A stretch of DNA of 64,000 bases from Euborellia annulipes (taxonomy: Eukaryota; Arthropoda; Insecta; Dermaptera; Anisolabididae). The notes beneath the pieces were generated by a model. That model ran no database searches and had not been told where the DNA came from. It saw only the letters and a list, made by a program, of their open reading frames with translations. Position numbers and translations under genes: made by a program. The stretch is from assembly GCA_023213315.1 (NCBI GenBank), contig JAKCPI010007977.1, forward strand, positions 1-64,000, given 5' to 3'. Positions 45,101 through 57,268 of this stretch are shown here, piece by piece; the first letter of the stretch is position 1; each line of letters starts with the position of its first letter.

Positions 45101-46062
45101 CGAAAATTAAAAAAAAGGAAGCTGACGCTTATGCTGCTTTGGTAATTTAATATTATTTATATTTATATATTTTCAAGAGGATAAGGAATAAATCCCAAAG
45201 AAGAAAGCAGCCAAATTTATTTCATTTAATTTTAATAAAAATTCTTAATCACTTGCTGACGTTTCGGTTCGGGTTTGAACCATCATTGGAGCTACAAACA
45301 TGGAAAATAATACAAAAGATGCTTTTTGTTTTACAAATCATTTGAAAAGACCTAATAAATTAATTAATCATACCTGTGATTTTGTCTTTATGTTTTTATA
45401 CAATACATTCAAACTATTATGGAGCCAAGGATAGAGCAAATTAATATTATAATATAAAAACAGTTGAATATAATCTCAAAATATCTTTGTGTAGTGGCAG
45501 GAAATAGAGCCTAGTACATAGGAGTAGGACGATACTTAGGCAATGCAAGGTTTTCCGGGATATTAAAGAAATAAATTTGGCTGCTTTCTTCTTTGGGATT
45601 TATTCCTTATCCTCTTGAACATAATACTACAGCTATAACAAATATTCAATCACTATATTTATATATTTATAATTTCATTAATAAAAATTAAGTTTAGGAG
45701 TATTTCATAAAGAACTATGAGTTTATTGATACATCTATAGAGAACGATCAGGACTGGCCAATTTCTCGGTGCCAAAGATTTTGTTGGAATTTTTTAGCAA
45801 GATATTTCAATGAAAATGACACAAATACAAAAAATAAAATTCTATATAATATATTTTTACTCTATTTTAGGCGAGAAAAGAACGATTAATTGAAGAAGTA
45901 AGAAAAGAATTTGGATTTAAAATTGGTGTTAAAGATGCCAGATTCAAAGAAGCTTATGAAAAGAGAGAAAAAGCTGAGAAAAAAATATTGAAAGAAGAAA
46001 GGAAAAAGAAAAAAGATGCAAAATTTGCTGAAAAAATTTCGAATCTTAAATTAGAGGAATAA
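42164..46062 (+). CDS. GADD45GIP1: Mitochondrial large ribosomal subunit protein mL64 (GADD45GIP1/CRIF1), 3 exons
   Basis: Metazoan mitoribosome large-subunit protein near the exit tunnel, needed for insertion of mtDNA-encoded respiratory subunits; also described as a nuclear partner of Gadd45 in mammals. Exons 42164-42585, 45042-45141 and 45871-46062 join in frame through GT-AG introns into 237 aa (human protein 222 aa). The N-terminus (MLLRQIFRF, then SRYST) looks like a mitochondrial targeting presequence. A conserved core follows: RTMFGQYGSE, CWPDRKTLRENIEYE, YPYSLQKLKDM. The C-terminal third is a long, highly charged helix (EEVRKEFGFKIG, VKDARFKEAYEKREK, then a Lys/Glu-rich tail), as in the family. 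The reading frame of exon 1 alone runs on into the intron and would give a false 160-aa protein. AATAAA is at about 46124. Intron 1 (2.46 kb) and intron 2 (0.73 kb) are filled with transposon remains. Assigned from motif order, without an alignment. Confidence 0.87.
42690..42915 (+). pseudogene. Ty3/gypsy integrase zinc-finger relic (mL64 intron 1)
   Basis: The plus frame shows the H2C2 zinc-binding region of LTR-retrotransposon integrase (ESHPGM, then RVWWPVEPF and a C-x2-C pair), interrupted by a stop. It continues after the hAT-like insertion at 43450. A broken, immobile remnant. Confidence 0.72.
42922..43441. mobile_element. hAT-like insertion within the integrase relic
   Basis: Ends CAGTGATTCCCAAAGTGG and GTGTGGGGACCTCTG. 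The flanks TGTTAAAT and CTCTAAAT match at 5 of 8 positions, as expected for an old duplication. It includes a copy of the 38239-38490 repeat and a piece of dispersed repeat A. Confidence 0.6.
43450..43970 (+). pseudogene. Ty3/gypsy integrase core relic (mL64 intron 1)
   Basis: MDFAGPIDGK and LRWPE with spacing typical of the start of the integrase catalytic core (DFAGP, then R-PE), followed by a decayed VSYNG (cf. VSDNG). Several stops and frameshifts. Confidence 0.7.
44336..44410 (-). tRNA. tRNA-like sequence, left copy (probably not functional)
   Basis: A box TGGTCTAGTGGTTAGGGC and B box GGTTCGACTCC are intact. The acceptor pairs at 6-7 positions and the anticodon stem CTCTG/CGGAG forms, but its loop has nine bases instead of seven and the T stem has two mismatches. 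The A-box region is most like tRNA-Glu. Confidence 0.55.
44607..44680 (+). tRNA. tRNA-like sequence, right copy (probably not functional)
   Basis: Same as the left copy except one G fewer in the A box and one C more in the anticodon loop, so the pair has begun to diverge. Confidence 0.5.
45172..45619. mobile_element. Inverted-end element with hammerhead-like motif in mL64 intron 2
   Basis: 52-bp inverted ends (TTCAAGAGGATAAGGAATAA at 45172; reverse at 45568-45619). GCAGCCAAAT lies inside both ends. The hammerhead-like motif is near the left end. Confidence 0.82.
45262..45292 (-). ncRNA. Hammerhead-like motif, two core changes
   Basis: CTCCAATGA (for CTCTGATGA), extra T, perfect helix II GGTTC/GAACC, GAAACGTC, then AGC that pairs with the GCT before the core. 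Confidence 0.5.
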
Positions 46063-46129
46063 ATTTAAAAATATAATCTTAATGTAAATTAATTTTTATA
46101 AATATTATAAGAAGTTACTTTTAAATAAA

Positions 46130-48990
46130 AACAATATATTAAAATATTCAAGGTTTTTTTTTTTTTAAACTAGGCAGGCGCGGTCCTGGAAATTTTTTTC
46201 TGACCCATCTTAGTATATATAAATGTATAAAAACATATTTGAGGTTGAAAAGTTGTAGTTAAACAGACGTCTACCGCCCATGGGCGTAATTAGGGCTCCC
46301 CCAGAAGGCTCGTGCCCCCCCCCCCCCCATGGTTTAAGGGGGGAGGGGGCAGCGACAAGAGTCCACTGTCTAGGGGCGACAAATGTCTAAATCCGCCCCT
46401 GAGAAATAGGAATGATTCTTTAATATGTATTTAAAAAAGAATTCAATAAAAGACAAAAATATATAGGATGATATTTATTTAAATACTTAATTTTATTTTT
46501 TAGATATTAACTAAAAGTCTAAACTATAAATCTATTATTATCTACTAAACCCTTGCCATTTATTTTGATTTAGAGCTAACATTTTGATTAATGAAAATTA
46601 TATTTTATAGCCTATTTATTATATATATTTTATATATAATTATTTAAAGAGTAGATAGAAATTTACATCTAATTGAAATCTTTTTTTTAATAAGTTACTC
46701 GTTATCCGATTATATGCAACTAATAAAACTATTGCTTTTCAATATTTGTACTGTGGTTATTTTTTTTTTAAAGATATACATAAATAAAAAAAAAAATAAA
46801 CTATTAAATAAAAAATATAGTGGACGGATATTCGAGAAATGGAAAAAAAATTGAGAGAAGAAAAAGTAGCGATTTTTTCAACATTAGTATCGAAAATTTA
46901 CTCCTAATGTCGAATGTTGGGGGGCTCTGCGGAATTTATCTCGTTGGTTCCCATATATATATATATATTTCCCTTCTCAGAAATAATAACTTCTAGTGTT
47001 GGTGCGGATCACAAATCGCAGGCGCCTTGACTTAATCGGGTCTTAAAATTTCTAGTATGCCACTGTAGGTTTTCGCTGGTTAAGTTTTTGTTTACTATTT
47101 AAATCCGATTTTTCTCATTATAAATTAAAATGTAAATAGCGATTAATGATATACTGTATTATATACACCAAGATGATTAAAATTAATATTTTTCTTTCCA
47201 GGGAGGGGGTTGATATACATAGAATATTAATAACATGAAAATTTTTTAATATTATTTTATGCCGGATAACGACGTAACGTAAATTAAAAAAAAAGAAAGA
47301 TATATATATATATATATGAAATATAAATTTTAACTAAAATGGCAAAGATTTATTTCATTTATCCAAATCAAAAGTAATATGATGGTCAACTATTTTATAT
47401 TCTATAGAATACAAAATTGCTTTGAATTAATTATCCTTTAATGAGGCTAATTTATTAAATTGAAAAATTAGCATTTCCGAAATGTTGAAAAAGATTCGTT
47501 AAAACGATATGACACTAATGGCAAATAATAATAAAAGAGGATCGAAAAATAAAGCACAATTTTTTACAAAATTTTTCTATAAATTTTAAATTTGTTGTTA
47601 CATAAATAAGTTATATTTTTAATTGATAGTATGTTAATTTTTATGATCACTGAACATCCCCACAAAAATTCTGTATTTTACATACAACAGTACTGAGCTT
47701 TTAAAAAGTGGTCTGACATAGTAGATGATAAAAAGTCATACATTTTAAAAATTTACGAGGAAACCCTTAGGCCTTGGCCCCCTGCATGACGTTTTGGACA
47801 TTCATTCTGAGGTTTCTTCAGATTCGAATACATTACAAAGGATCTACAAAAAAAAAAAAATGCTCTGCGTTGCTTTTCAATCCTCGGGCTTATAAATTTA
47901 ACGAATCTATAAATGGCCAAAAATGCAAAATAAAAAAAAATATTTTAGAAAAATTATTTAAATTAGAAATTAAATTTTAGTAGGATATATTTATATTAAT
48001 TATTATGAATTGAGTCTAATGTCTTTTAAAATCACTATCACAAGAGATTGGATAATAAACAACAAAATATCCAACAATTTTCTGTAAGGTACAAAACATT
48101 TAAACTGTACATAAAATGGGTGACGATATGATTAAATATATACATAATTTGAAACAAAGTAGTACAAGATGAATATTTAAAATATCAAAGTTTAATTTTA
48201 TTTTGATTTTTATTTAAAATAATTTTTAGGCCTATTTAAAAAAAAAAAATTATTTATTTGTACTTGTACCACCTTGTTTTTGGTCATCTATAATTAATTT
48301 TAAAATTATTTATATATATATATATATTCATTTATAAATTTAATATTATGGAGTTCTATAAAATTTCAAAAGTATAGATCAAAACAATGTTAAGAAAATT
48401 TTATTTAAATAAATGATTTTTTAAATTTATTTTCAATATAAAAATAATTTTAAAAAAATTGAACTAATTAAAATTTATTTTTTTTATCAAAGATTAGAAA
48501 TTTTAATATCAATGGTAATATTTAAGAGATATTTATTTTTTTAATACAATTAATTTTTGAAAAAAATTAAAATAAAAAAAAAATAATGAAAAATTCCTTC
48601 AAAATGTATTTATTTTCAAGATATTTATAAATTTGATAGTATAAAATTACGTAATTTGTAAAATGATAATAATGAGTATTAAATTTTATTTTACTAAATG
48701 AGTGATTTTTCTTTAATTAAGCATAGTTAAATTAAAATAGCATATTGTTCATATATAATATAAATATACAGCTGTAGAAAAAGAATTATTCCTAGGTTTT
48801 TTTTTTTCATGTGATCTATGCATTATCACATATATATAGTCACCATACATTTAAGATTATGTCTGTAAGTTCCGATAATCAGACGTCCAAAAAAAATTAT
48901 TAAATAGTTCTTTCAATCAGTCAAAAATTTATTGGCTATCACAAAGTACTAGAAATAAAAGACATTTTGGTATTAATTGTAGTTTATTAT
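46130..48990. other. Intergenic AT-rich DNA; one GC-rich transposon-like block
   Basis: About 46278-46402 is GC-rich with G- and C-runs and hAT-like ends (CATGGGCGTAATTAGGG, TCCGCCCCTG), no matching duplication found. The rest is AT-rich with no recognisable gene. Confidence 0.5.
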
Positions 48991-49042
48991 TTAATAATTA
49001 GTAATATAAAAATTGTTGTTACTAACTATAATAAAATACATG

Positions 49043-49073
49043 TTTTGGCCACTATTTCTGCAGCCGTCACCAG
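49043..49073 (-). ncRNA. Hammerhead-like motif (ACAUGU type), left partner
   Basis: CTGGTGA, extra C, GGC/GCC helix II with a long loop, CAAA in place of GAAA, then ACATGTA. ACATGT is self-complementary and is followed by A, as the UH rule requires. Its inverted partner is 50142-50172. Confidence 0.45.
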
Positions 49074-49103
49074 GTGATGCATTGACATTTCCGAATTTTT
49101 ATG

Positions 49104-49160
<57 letters not shown>

Positions 49161-49239
49161 CTTGAAGGTTTCCGCGACCGGATGTATGCGAAGACAAGTT
49201 TTCTCGGGTTAAGTCGCGTGGGGTGCTGAGATTTACTCG

Positions 49240-49273
49240 ACGTTTCGGCTCTCCTTTTGGAGCCATTTTCAAG
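49240..49273 (-). ncRNA. Decayed hammerhead-like hairpin (GGCTC family)
   Basis: Same motif as 15464-15499, directly downstream of the tandem-repeat frame on the minus strand. Confidence 0.5.
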
Positions 49274-49284
49274 AGAGAAGGAAG

Positions 49285-49665
49285 TTAGGAGGTAATGGTG
49301 GAGGGGGGTTGTTTACGGGGTCGCAGTCTTCCTGGTCCCCAGGTCAATTTGGTGGATGACTCAGAGGCGTGGATTGGTCTCTGAGAACTGGAGGAAGGTT
49401 GGGTGTGTGTAATTGTGTTCGGTTTAGGTTGACTACGGGGCCTCAATCTGCCTACTCCCCAAGTCGGTGTGTTGGTAGTGTGTTTGGTGGATGCCTCAGA
49501 GGTCTGGGTTTGTCTCTGAGGAATGGACAGTGGTTGGTTCTGTGTAATCGGGTTTGTGTTTGGTTTGGGTTGACTTTGGGGCCTCAATCTGCCTACTCCC
49601 CAAGTCGGGGTGTTAGCTCTTGGGGCCCCGGGAATATATATATATATATAGGTTTTATTTATCAC
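49285..49665 (-). other. Tandem-repeat open frame, 126 codons, function unknown
   Basis: Two 135-bp units in a row on the minus strand, each reading TPTWGVGRLRP-SQPKPNT followed by a Gln/Ser/Thr-rich stretch and ending in KLTWGPGRLRPRKQ. The unit is exactly 45 codons. Related to 15509-15985 and to the partial frame at 1870. Ends 12 bp before the GGCTC hairpin. No family recognised. Confidence 0.42.
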
Positions 49666-50141
49666 GAATGTGTTTATTAAAGCTTTTGTGGTTTGTATTA
49701 TTATTATGGGAGTTTTTAATTAATGACCACATTTTGTATTAATTATTTATTAAAAAGTTAGACCGAGCTTGAGCTCTTTTTTTTTTTTTCTTGAGAAAAT
49801 TTGTAAAAAACTAAAAAAGTACATCAGTAAAGTACTAGTACCCGAGAACGAGATCGAACTGAATTTGTTTTGTATACCGAAAATGGTAAATATTTAAAAT
49901 TTTAAAGAAATCGTTGAAGAAAATTTTGAAAAAATAGAAATCAGTAAATTATTAGTACTTGAATTTTCACAAAGATGTGACGTAGCATAATTTCATATTG
50001 GTTCCAGAAATAGTTTATATTTAAATTTGAAAAAAATCGGTAGAGCCGTTTTCGACAAACAACAATTCGACTGGTTATTTTCCAGTCGTTTTCAAAAACT
50101 TACTCAAGGGAAGCAACCTCTAAGCGACTGTTTTTATTTAT

Positions 50142-50172
50142 CAGATGACTACTGCAGGAATTGTGACCGAAA
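50142..50172 (+). ncRNA. Hammerhead-like motif, right partner of 49043-49073
   Basis: CAGATGA (one core change), extra C, weak helix II, GAAACGG; the flank TATTTTATTATAGTTAGTA matches the left partner. Confidence 0.4.
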
Positions 50173-50762
50173 CGGTGTATTTTATTATAGTTAGTAAAAA
50201 ATTTTGTATACTTATATTTTAAAAAACAAACCCGATTAATGCCAATATATCTTTTATTTTCTAATAACATTCGTGAGTCTTTGCCAAGGTAGCTTAGCAT
50301 GGCACTTCTTCTTTGTCAATCACCCCCCTCCCCCTCCTCTTATTAAGCATCAGGCTGTGCGACGGGCCGATTTGCTTCTCTTCTCGAAAGCATCTAATTA
50401 ATGCCAATCCCTATTAGGGTAAGGAAAAAAGATTATTATTAAATAATAATTTAAAAGAGATGATTCAGCTATGATGCAATATGCGTCAAACTTTTATTTG
50501 CAAATTAATCAAGAATTAAGATTTATTTTAGATGCAAATTTTTCTTTAATATTTATTATCCTCCAATTATTTTGACCTCCCTAGCCATTCTATTTTTTCC
50601 TGGATAAATAATTTAGTATTGAAGAAAAGGAAATTAAAATTAAAAATTTTTATAAAATTATTTTCTTACTGCGCCAAATTTTATTCCATCTTTTAACATG
50701 ACAATCATATATATGTTTTCTAAATATATTGTAATAAAATGTATACATATTCCTAGTCACAG

Positions 50763-50792
50763 CTGAAAATGGTTGCAATAATGCGACCGAAA
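50763..50792 (+). ncRNA. Hammerhead-like motif with 6-bp helix II
   Basis: CTGAAAA (G8 changed to A), extra T, helix II GGTTGC/GCGACC (one G-T), GAAA. A clean hairpin but an inactive core. Confidence 0.45.
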
Positions 50793-51321
50793 TTTACTGT
50801 TTGAGTATATAAAAAAAAAGAATTTTTACTTTTATTCTCCATTATTCTATAAATTATCATAGTATCAATCATGGAATCAAGCTCTTAATCAAAAATTTGA
50901 ATTAATTTTCTCTAACAATTTGTTCTAAATTGTCTATTAAGAGCATTTTGTAGAATTTTATTCAATTATGTTTAAAAATAATTGAAAACATAGAAAAGTT
51001 TATAGATTACAAATTTACTTGAGGAATTTTTCATTTCTAAGTAACTCCCTAAATACTTATAATAAATTAGTTAAATTTTAAATAGAAGAAAAAGTTGTTT
51101 CTTTAAATATTATACAGAAAATAAGTCTGAAAGAAGAAATATTAATTTTGGGTTAATTAAAATATCATAGTTTAAAATATTGGTTAATTGTTAAAAATAA
51201 AAAAAAATATTAAAAAAACAAAAGAAATTTAAATTTTTACTTATGAGAAATTAATTAACAACAAAATTTTTAATTGAACTTGAAATGATATTTGTGATTA
51301 TTACACTTAATAATCTTCTTG

Positions 51322-54300
51322 TTAAAAAGAATTGTAATTATTTCCACCCATTTGATTGCCAAAACTCATACCCCCCATATTATTAGAATATCCTCTCTGA
51401 AAACCACCATTCCCTGGACCTGAAAGAAAAAAAATAATTTTTTTAATTAATAATAATTGGTTTAATTTCCTTTTTAGGGCCAGTTTCAAGACTTCAGGTC
51501 AAGTAACGAATTTAACCAAATGCTAGCTAACAAAATAAAAGAGGAATAATAAATAAACTATAGATTCTTTAGCAGTTGGTCATTATTAGAGCTCGGATGT
51601 TCATGCACAATCAAACCTTAAAATATGCATGCATTATAAAATGACCAAATATGCACAATGAAGGGAAAAAAACAGTAAAAATATGCTCTATCACAAATTG
51701 AGTCGCATTTTATATTATTTTTTTATAACAATGAACAACAACCAATTTCTTTAAATTTTCTTTGTTTAAGGACATGCGTTTATCTGAGAGCATGTTCTTG
51801 AACGCAGAAAATGAACTTTCTACATCGCAAAAAGTGACAGCGCATACTTGAAAGAAGAAATCTGGGACAAATTGAGGTTGAAATGTTGATATTTTACATT
51901 TCCACCCTGTAAAGCGCGAAAGTTTTAAAATATTAAAAATAATTTTTAATTTTTGTCACATAAATTAGACTTTAAAAGCAACTATACAAAATTATTCAAA
52001 ACATGCTTTTTATGTTAAAATATGCATGAAAAATAAGGTTGTTTTGGTTAAAAATTAGCAAAACATGCAATGTGCATGGAATTTCTACAAAAAAAAGCCA
52101 AAATAGGCACATATGCTCGGAACAAATAGGATTATTTCGAAACAGATAACTGCAAAGTTTCAGGAACGTATTCTGCTTCTATACAAACATGCATTGCATG
52201 AAATCCGGGCTCTAGTCATTACCAAAATACGTTTTTTCTTCAGGGGCGATAGGCGTAAGCATAGTGTGCAAGATCATATGCGCAGTAATGAAAAGCAATC
52301 CGATTTTCCATAATGCTCATTCGCTGGACGCCTGATCGAACAGACCTAATTCAATAGTATAGTGAATTTAGCCACTTTATAAAAGCTATTAATAACACCG
52401 GTCAACACGATTTTTGGGTCTGGCATCTACATATGAAATTTTCGTTTCTCCTACTCTAAAAATAAAGGGAAAAATAATTTTTTTGATCAAAGTTTGCTTT
52501 TGTAGAAACTTGAGCAATTTTTCGAATTTTTGAAAAAAATCACTGATTTTTATTATATATATATTTTTTTTTTATATAATTTTATTTTAAATTACAATTA
52601 GGATAGTTTTTGCTGAAAATCACAAAATAACAAAAAATCAAGTTTAAAAATAAATATTTTTTGTATTTATTTTAGGTTTGTATGGGCTGTTTTGTATTAA
52701 ACAAAAGCAAACTTTAAAAGTAAAAAATGGAAATTTAGTGTTTTTCGGTGTCTTGAATCAAAATTAAAAAATGTATTTGCATTAGAGGATGGAAAATCGC
52801 TTTATCTAGGACTAGCTACTTGACTTTTAGAGATAAACGTGGCCCTAAAAATATAGGAAATCTTGTTTAAAAGTGAGTACTAACCCATTCCGTAATTACC
52901 TTCGTTGCCTGGAAAATTGTTGAAATTGGGTCCATTATTGTTTGGTGTAGAGTTTAAAAACAATTCAATATATCTATGTTGCATGTGCCCCTTGTCCTAC
53001 AAGCATTTAAATATTTGTTAAAAAATATGAAATGATTACATGTATTCAATTATTAAATTTTTTTGTTTTTAATATTGATTACATGTATTCAAGAATTAAA
53101 TTTTTTTTTTTAATATACCTTATTCATGCTTTTGACGGCTTCTTCATGAGATGCAAATTCAACATCGGCTTCACCTGAAGCTCTTCCATTGTTGTCGTAA
53201 AGTAATCTAATATTGATTGGTATAATTGGCCTGAAAAACTGTAAAAAAAAATTTATCATATTATATCAAGTTTTATTTTATTTTATATTTAATGATGGGA
53301 CGGTCCAAAAGTGTTCTCAAATTTTTCTCAATTCGATTCTAATCATAAATACAAACACATGGAAATTGTTATTAAAGGTGTATGATTGTTGAAAAAAAAA
53401 TTGATATTTAGAAAATATAGATAATTTTAAAAAGATCGATGGTACAGAATAATCGTATATAGTGTTGGAATCATAGATAATAATCTGCAAAAATAGATGT
53501 ACTGTTGGTCTTGGTGTGTTAAAGATTTAAGTCATGAAGACAGAATTAAGCATCGATGTTTTTTAACAACCGGTTAATCGATTATTTTTAAAATAAATAA
53601 TCGATTATTTTAAAAATAAATAATCGATTATTTTAAAAATAAATAATCGATTATTTTGCACATTCATAATAATTATAATATATTGCTTAGACATGGTGTA
53701 AATACACAATTTATTTTGTATTATTTTCTTATTAATTATTATTAATTATTATTGGTCAAGTTACAAGATTTTAAGCAGGTAAGAAGAAAATATTGATTAA
53801 AGTTAAATGAGGGTGCAATACCCTATTTGCCTAACAACACACTTACCTTCAATAAAAAGTAGAAAAAGCAAAGGTGGGACTTAATATTGTCCCTCACTGT
53901 ATATCTTCTAATTATAAATTAATTCGAAATAAAATCCAGAACTTGTATTTTCATATGAATGTTATTTTTTTCTAATTTAAAATTCTTAAAATTTCATAAT
54001 AATCGAAAAATTAAAATGATTATTTTTATTTCAAATCACTTAGTCATTCTTAGTTTTTATGTTTGAAAGAATTTCAAGTCTAATTCGTACTTACGTTTGT
54101 AATATCAGCAATAGTTGCTCTGAAGGGAAGCCCGCGCATATGAATACAATGTCCAGTTCCGTTGGAACCACCGCCACCACCACCGCCTCCACCACCGTTC
54201 ATTGGCCAATTATTAGTTGGACAAGTAGCCATCCTTCGGTTGGGAAAACCTCCATTGCTGTTCATATTCATTGGAAGTGCGCGACCCCTTGGGCCTGGAC

Positions 54301-56628
54301 CTCCAGGACCCCATGAGTTATTCATATTCCAATTAGGTCCATCATTAAAATCTCCAAAATCTAAAATAAATAAAATTTTTATTAAAGTGGTTGAATATTT
54401 TATCTGAATGGCAGTAAGTGGAAAAGGCTGAAGAATGAAAACCAGCAATTAAAAAAAAATCTGGTGTGACTGGTTGCAAAACACACAACTTTCTCTTACC
54501 TTAAATTGTCTACTGTCATACCAGATTTTTTTACGTCGGGATATATTTAATTTCCCATAGCACCATAGTTCCAAACTGGGGTTTTAAATGTTGGCTGTTT
54601 GAAATAAACTATGGTTATTTTTCAAAATTTTAATCTCATATTTGGATATTTTATACTTTTGAATCGAAATTAACATGAAAATCCCCATAGGGAATTAACA
54701 ATGGCTCTATTTAAGGAAGGAATTTGAAAAATCTGAAATACTACATCAGTAAACTGTACTTCAAACAATTTTCAGTGCAAAATGAGAATATACATTTTAA
54801 AGAGGATCTAAAAAATAATTGATTTTTAAATTTTAATCAAAATCGTTAGAGCCGATTTTGAGAAATTCGAAAAAAACTGAAAAAGTACTTCAGTAAAGTA
54901 ATAATACTTTTTGGCCGATTTTGTTCAAAAACTTATTTTGACTGTCCGGGAGTGTACCTAACTTAAATATAAAAAATTCCCTCTTGTAGCTCAATGCCTT
55001 CATGCCTAAAATCGTTACACACATACACAGATATACAGACAGACAGACCAATTGCGAGACCCAATTTTTTTTTGGACATAGGGGAAAACGTGTATATCCA
55101 TTAAAATCTCGACATCGAATTTTTGACATCATTGCAATACTTTCTACATATATAAATACTATATATATATGTAAGAAAAAGTAAAAATGAAGTGTTTAAA
55201 GCACTGAGAAGAAACGTCAATAATTTATAAATATTACAAAGATTTGAAAAAGATTTCTGAAGTGAGAAATTTCTTACTTTTAAAGTTTCGAGATCCTCGG
55301 TTCATATTGAATCGATTATTTCCTGGAAAATGTTCTCCTCTATCATAAGGAGTGGGTCTCGGATTGAAACCTCCAGGAACCAAACTTCTCATTTTGGGTC
55401 CAATAGCAGAACGAACCTCTCCTAAACAGCTTCTAAAGATTTCAATATACCTAAGAAAAACAAAAAACTAGATTAATCGGAATAAAAATTAAAGAAAAAG
55501 TAAATTCTTTTCTTTTTTTTCATTAACAACATTCAAAAAAAACTTTTATGAATAATTCATACAAAGATAATCTTTTAAAATATTTTTATTTTTTTTTTGT
55601 AATAATAAAAAAAACAAATTTAAAAAATTAATAAATAAAAAAAATTCCTACCTTAAGATTTGGCTACCATTTTATTTTTATTTTATAGTATTTTTAAAAA
55701 ATTTTTCATTATTATAATACATTTCCTTCTTTATTCTAATATTTATTCCTATTATTATCTATAAAATATTTCCATGAATTTTTCTTTTAATATGTATTTT
55801 CAATAACTGCCATGTATATAGTTTATTTAGAATTATAATAGCTGAATATAACTGAAAGTAAAGGTGCAGACAGCCAAATAAAGAACTTGAAAAGTTTCTG
55901 ACAAAATTGATTTGCCCAATTTTACATTGTACATGGCCGAGAGCTGACTAAGTACAAGTAAACATAATTGGTATATTGTTAAATTATATATATATATATA
56001 TATATTGAAACGAACATTTTTTTATTTTCTGGGACACACTGAAATATTGTTCCAAACATCGAAAAAAAATTCCTTCAAAGGTTCAGTTGTCATATTTCCT
56101 TTGTTATTATACAAAATGGGAGAAGATACAATAAAAAACTTGCAGGAAATTAAATCTACAAAAAATGTCCAATGAAATTAGCTTTGGTGCGTTATTCACA
56201 AGATATATTCAGTAGAATATAATTAAGAAATAATAAAATAAAAGTTAAAATTTTTCAATTCCCAATATATTATACTGAATATATTTTGTGAATAACGCAC
56301 TTGAGCTAAATAATAAAACAATACTGGGCATTTTAAAGTGTCTAATACACTACAGATTGCGACTAATCGAAATGAAATATCATAAAACCGAACTGAGCTA
56401 CAACAATTAAAAAAAAAAAAATACTTTCTCTCTCTATATATTTCATATAGGGTAAGAGAAAGTAAAAATACAATGATTTTCATGTTATTTTAAATGGGAA
56501 AAATTCAACGATCGAGAGGAAGTAAAATTAAAATTAAGAGGCTGAAACTTCGAGGGAGTTTTTTTCGATGTTTGGAACAATATATCAGTGTGTCCGCGAA
56601 AAAAAATCTTTGTTTCAAATGAAACACC

Positions 56629-56672
<44 letters not shown>

Positions 56673-57226
56673 AGGTTCAGTAGTTGCTTGTAGCTGAGAA
56701 GCGTAGATGAGGACGATAAGGAGAAAAAACCATCTTCCGTTTTCTCTCTCACTACTTCAATTTATTTGGAAATATTTCGGCTCCTATACAGAGGCCAGCC
56801 TCAGTGCATATATGAATTTTATGAGAGATTGCCAATTTAGTAAAAATATATTTGAGAACAATTGAGCGCATGAGCTTCGTGCCTGGACGTTCTATGCCAG
56901 TTTACTGGATATATTTTTACTAAATTGACAATCTCTCTCATAAAATTAATATATGCACTAAGGATGGCCTCTGTATAGGAGCAAATAAATTGAAGTAGTG
57001 AGAAAACGGAAACTGGTTTTTTCTCCTTATCGTCCTCATATATATGTTAAGTTTACTAGCAAATACCCAGTCGCGGAAGTTTTCCAGGACATATATATAT
57101 ATACATGTACAGCTACTCTATTAGAAAAGTTGACTGAAGATGAGCGAGTAAATTTTGTCCGATAAGTTTCAAATTTCAAAAAGATTTCATATAAAATCCA
57201 AAGGATTCAGCGTTGGCACTAGTTGA

Positions 57227-57268
<42 letters not shown>

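Noticed and set aside
54162..54407. Poly-proline frame on the plus strand
   Set aside because: Shadow of the ten-glycine codon run in the hnRNP exon on the minus strand.
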